NCBI RefSeq assembly: GCF_004302915.1
Contig: NZ_QQBI01000005.1
Coordinates: 99,821 to 163,820, forward strand
Reading direction: 5' to 3'
DNA from: Komagataeibacter xylinus
GTDB taxonomy: Bacteria; Pseudomonadota; Alphaproteobacteria; Acetobacterales; Acetobacteraceae
Length of the DNA stretch: 64,000 bases
Made by a program: the position numbers and the translations under genes. Below, one piece after another: positions 62,550-64,000 of this stretch (positions are counted from its first letter, which is position 1; each line of letters begins with the position of its first letter). The notes under the pieces were generated by a model. The model did no database searches and was not told where the DNA came from. It worked only from the letters and a program-made list of their open reading frames with translations.

Positions 62550-63091
62550 GCAAAACCGATCCACCAAATATAGGGCATGAATGCACTGCTTTCCCGTGGG
62601 GGGCGTTACTGCTCTGTCGGTCCTGTCTGGTTCGTTGTCGCCATTATCCATAAACCGTAATGATAGGGGAGGAAAGCGTTTCCGCCTGCCATGGGGGTGA
62701 TGTGAATAAAGTAGTATATCTATATAATACTGGAAACAATAAGAAAGTTTTTAATATATATTTCAGTAATATTCATAAAAACGCCAGGTTTTTCAAAAGA
62801 AGGATGCCCGGGAAATTTCATTGTTTCCCGGTGGCGTATTATTTCAAAACATGTTTTCGGGCGTCTGGCTGGAGCCTGGCTGAAAAGTTGGCTCCAATAA
62901 AATACCCTGAACTCATAAAAGTTTTGGTGAAGCTTTTTTCAAAACGCTTCAGAAGACATCACCTTTTTGAAAAATTCCTGTTTACGCGCGGCACGTGGTG
63001 GGTAATCGTCGCGCCGTGTCGTATGTCAGGGGGCTGACCATGCTCCACAAAGGAGCGACAGGCCTGCCACAGGAAGGAATATTCACGAATC
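62550..63091. other. 541-bp AT-rich region between the LysR gene and the aldolase gene
   Basis: The stretch 62700-62790 is strongly AT-rich for this chromosome, with TATATCTATATAATACTGG and TTTTTAATATATATTTC. It carries one partial palindromic element (62915-62976) and a more decayed one (about 62780-62825). It probably contains promoters for both flanking genes. No credible gene is seen; the + frame 62660-63037 runs through the repeat and is rejected. Confidence 0.55.
62915..62976. repeat. Palindromic element, truncated copy 13 (orientation A)
   Basis: ATAAAAGTTTTGGTGAAGC opens the copy. Hairpin 1 is GAAGCTTTTTTC / AAAACGCTTC. Hairpin 2 is worn to ATCACCTTTTTGAAAAATTCC and the right outer arm is missing. 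Unlike the others it is not next to a stop codon. Confidence 0.7.
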
Positions 63092-63850
63092 ATGTCTTCC
63101 CTTTCGCCTGCGCCCGCAATGGCCCCGACCGAAAAGGCCGTGCGTGAGGATCTCGCCGCCGCTTACCGGCTCATGGCGCTTTTTGGCATGACCGACCTGG
63201 TCTATACCCACCTTTCGGTCAGGCTGCCGGGGCGCGAGCATGCCTATCTGGTCAATCCCTTCGGCTTCCTGTTCGAGGAGGTTACCGCAAGCTCCCTGGT
63301 GGTGGTCGATGCCGATGGCCTGCCCCGGCAGGAAACATCATGGCCGATCAACCCGGCGGGGTTTGTCATCCATTCCGCCATTCACCGCAGCAGGCCCGAT
63401 GCCGCCTGCGTCATGCACACGCACACGCTCGCGGGCATGGTGGTGGCGTCGCAGGAGCATGGCATCCTGCCGCTGAACCAGATCAACATGGAATTTTATG
63501 GCCGCGTTGGCTTCCACCCCTATGAGGGGATTGCGGCTGATGACAATCTGAGCGAACGCGAGCGCCTCGTGCGCGATCTTGGCACGCATAACGCGCTGAT
63601 CCTGCAAAATCATGGATTGCTCACCGTGGGCGCCACCATCGCGCAGGCCTTCTATCGCATGTATTACCTTGAGCAGTCCTGCCGCATCCAGATTGCGGCG
63701 CAGTCCACGGGCGTGCCTTTGCATATCCCCTCCGAGGCGCAGATCCTGCGCGCGCGCGGGCAGTTTGAGGATGACCCCGATGAAGGCCGCCTGATCTGGC
63801 AGGCGCTGCGGCGCAAGCTTGATCGCGAACAGCCTGATTACCGCGACTGA
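63092..63850 (+). CDS. Class II aldolase/adducin-like protein
   Basis: This 252-residue metal-dependent protein of the class II aldolase/adducin fold has zinc ligands His109 and His111 in MHTHTLAG and His174 in QNHGLLTVG, so the site is complete. LVYTHLSVRLPGREHAYLVNPFG (37-59) is a typical opening. Known relatives act on fuculose or rhamnulose phosphates, ribulose phosphate or related sugars; the substrate cannot be told here. The ATG at 63092 follows GGAAGGAAT. No sugar kinase or isomerase lies nearby. Confidence 0.85.
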   Translation: MSSLSPAPAMAPTEKAVREDLAAAYRLMALFGMTDLVYTHLSVRLPGREHAYLVNPFGFLFEEVTASSLVVVDADGLPRQETSWPINPAGFVIHSAIHRSRPDAACVMHTHTLAGMVVASQEHGILPLNQINMEFYGRVGFHPYEGIAADDNLSERERLVRDLGTHNALILQNHGLLTVGATIAQAFYRMYYLEQSCRIQIAAQSTGVPLHIPSEAQILRARGQFEDDPDEGRLIWQALRRKLDREQPDYRD

Positions 63851-63885
63851 ACCCCGTAAGGGCAGGCATGGGATGGCGTTTATCT

Positions 63886-63917
63886 GAAGTTTTCTGAAAA
63901 AAGCTTCACCCAAACCT
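63886..63917. repeat. Palindromic element, fragment 14 (right half, orientation B)
   Basis: GAAGTTTTCTGAAAAAAGCTTCACCC matches the GAAGC hairpin and the start of the right outer arm. The left half is absent. It begins 35 bp after the aldolase stop. Confidence 0.55.
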
Positions 63918-63986
63918 CTCTATTCACCTGGAACTGAAATAAGCATCATTATATGATATTCCTGTCGCACTGACGGGAGCAGAACG

Positions 63987-64000
63987 ATGGCGGGACGACA
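63987..64000 (+). CDS. Possible start of a gene cut by the window end
   Basis: An ATG at 63987 follows GGGAGC with 6 bp spacing, and a TATATGATAT stretch about 35 bp upstream could be a -10 region. Only four codons are visible, so no function can be given. Confidence 0.35.

Noticed and set aside
62660..63037. 125-codon plus-strand frame before the aldolase
   Set aside because: It passes through the AT-rich island and a truncated palindromic element; its peptide contains the element-derived VKLFSKRF string.

Overview
The window looks like chromosomal DNA of an acetic acid bacterium (Acetobacteraceae, most like Komagataeibacter or Gluconacetobacter). This is inferred from gene content and high GC, not from a database match. 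The pointers are a hopanoid operon hpnABCDE-hpnG, a phosphoketolase plus acetate kinase pair, an F0 ATP synthase operon separated from F1 with both b' and b subunits, a sugar-PTS remnant without a permease, and small families typical of Alphaproteobacteria (DUF3126, DUF3297, DUF2939). No phage, transposase or CRISPR array was seen.

Layout. 1-4.6 kb: regulatory PTS (EIIA end, HPr, EI) overlapping pabB-pabC. 4.9-12.4 kb: purH, a secreted protein, atpI-atpB-atpE-atpF'-atpF, then a lipid-linked sugar transfer pair (GT2 and ArnT-like GT83). 12.6-19 kb: a porin, small proteins, a ThiY-like binding protein behind a TPP riboswitch, a cytochrome b gene without its Rieske and c1 partners, and tRNA-Arg. 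19-29.8 kb: RND pump, SDR, gmk, MFS exporter, mlaE-mlaF, radA, yigZ, DUF3297. 29.9-37.7 kb, minus strand: hpnN, an hpnL-like gene, and the riboflavin genes ribD-ribE-ribBA-ribH behind an FMN riboswitch. 37.7-46.4 kb: a divergent MIP channel, a second porin, small proteins, moeB-dsrE, a His-rich SH3 protein, pyk. 46.5-55.1 kb: tyrC and hpnL on the minus strand, hpnABCDE-hpnG on the plus strand. 55.4-64 kb: ackA-xfp, a LysR regulator with an amino-acid-type ABC importer whose binding protein is fused to the permease, and a class II aldolase.

Working together: HpnC, HpnD and HpnE make squalene from farnesyl diphosphate. HpnA, HpnB and HpnG belong to side-chain steps, HpnN is the outer-membrane hopanoid transporter, and MlaEF is a second lipid transport module. 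Xfp and AckA convert sugar phosphates to acetyl phosphate and then acetate plus ATP. The cyclase gene (shc/hpnF) and hpnH are not in the window.

The most striking non-coding feature is a family of about 84-bp palindromic elements. Each has an outer inverted repeat enclosing two internal hairpins, so it can be drawn as a three-way junction. At least a dozen full or partial copies are present in both orientations, most of them 2-35 bp from a stop codon. Some copies carry compensatory base changes in the stems. They explain many spurious small ORFs.
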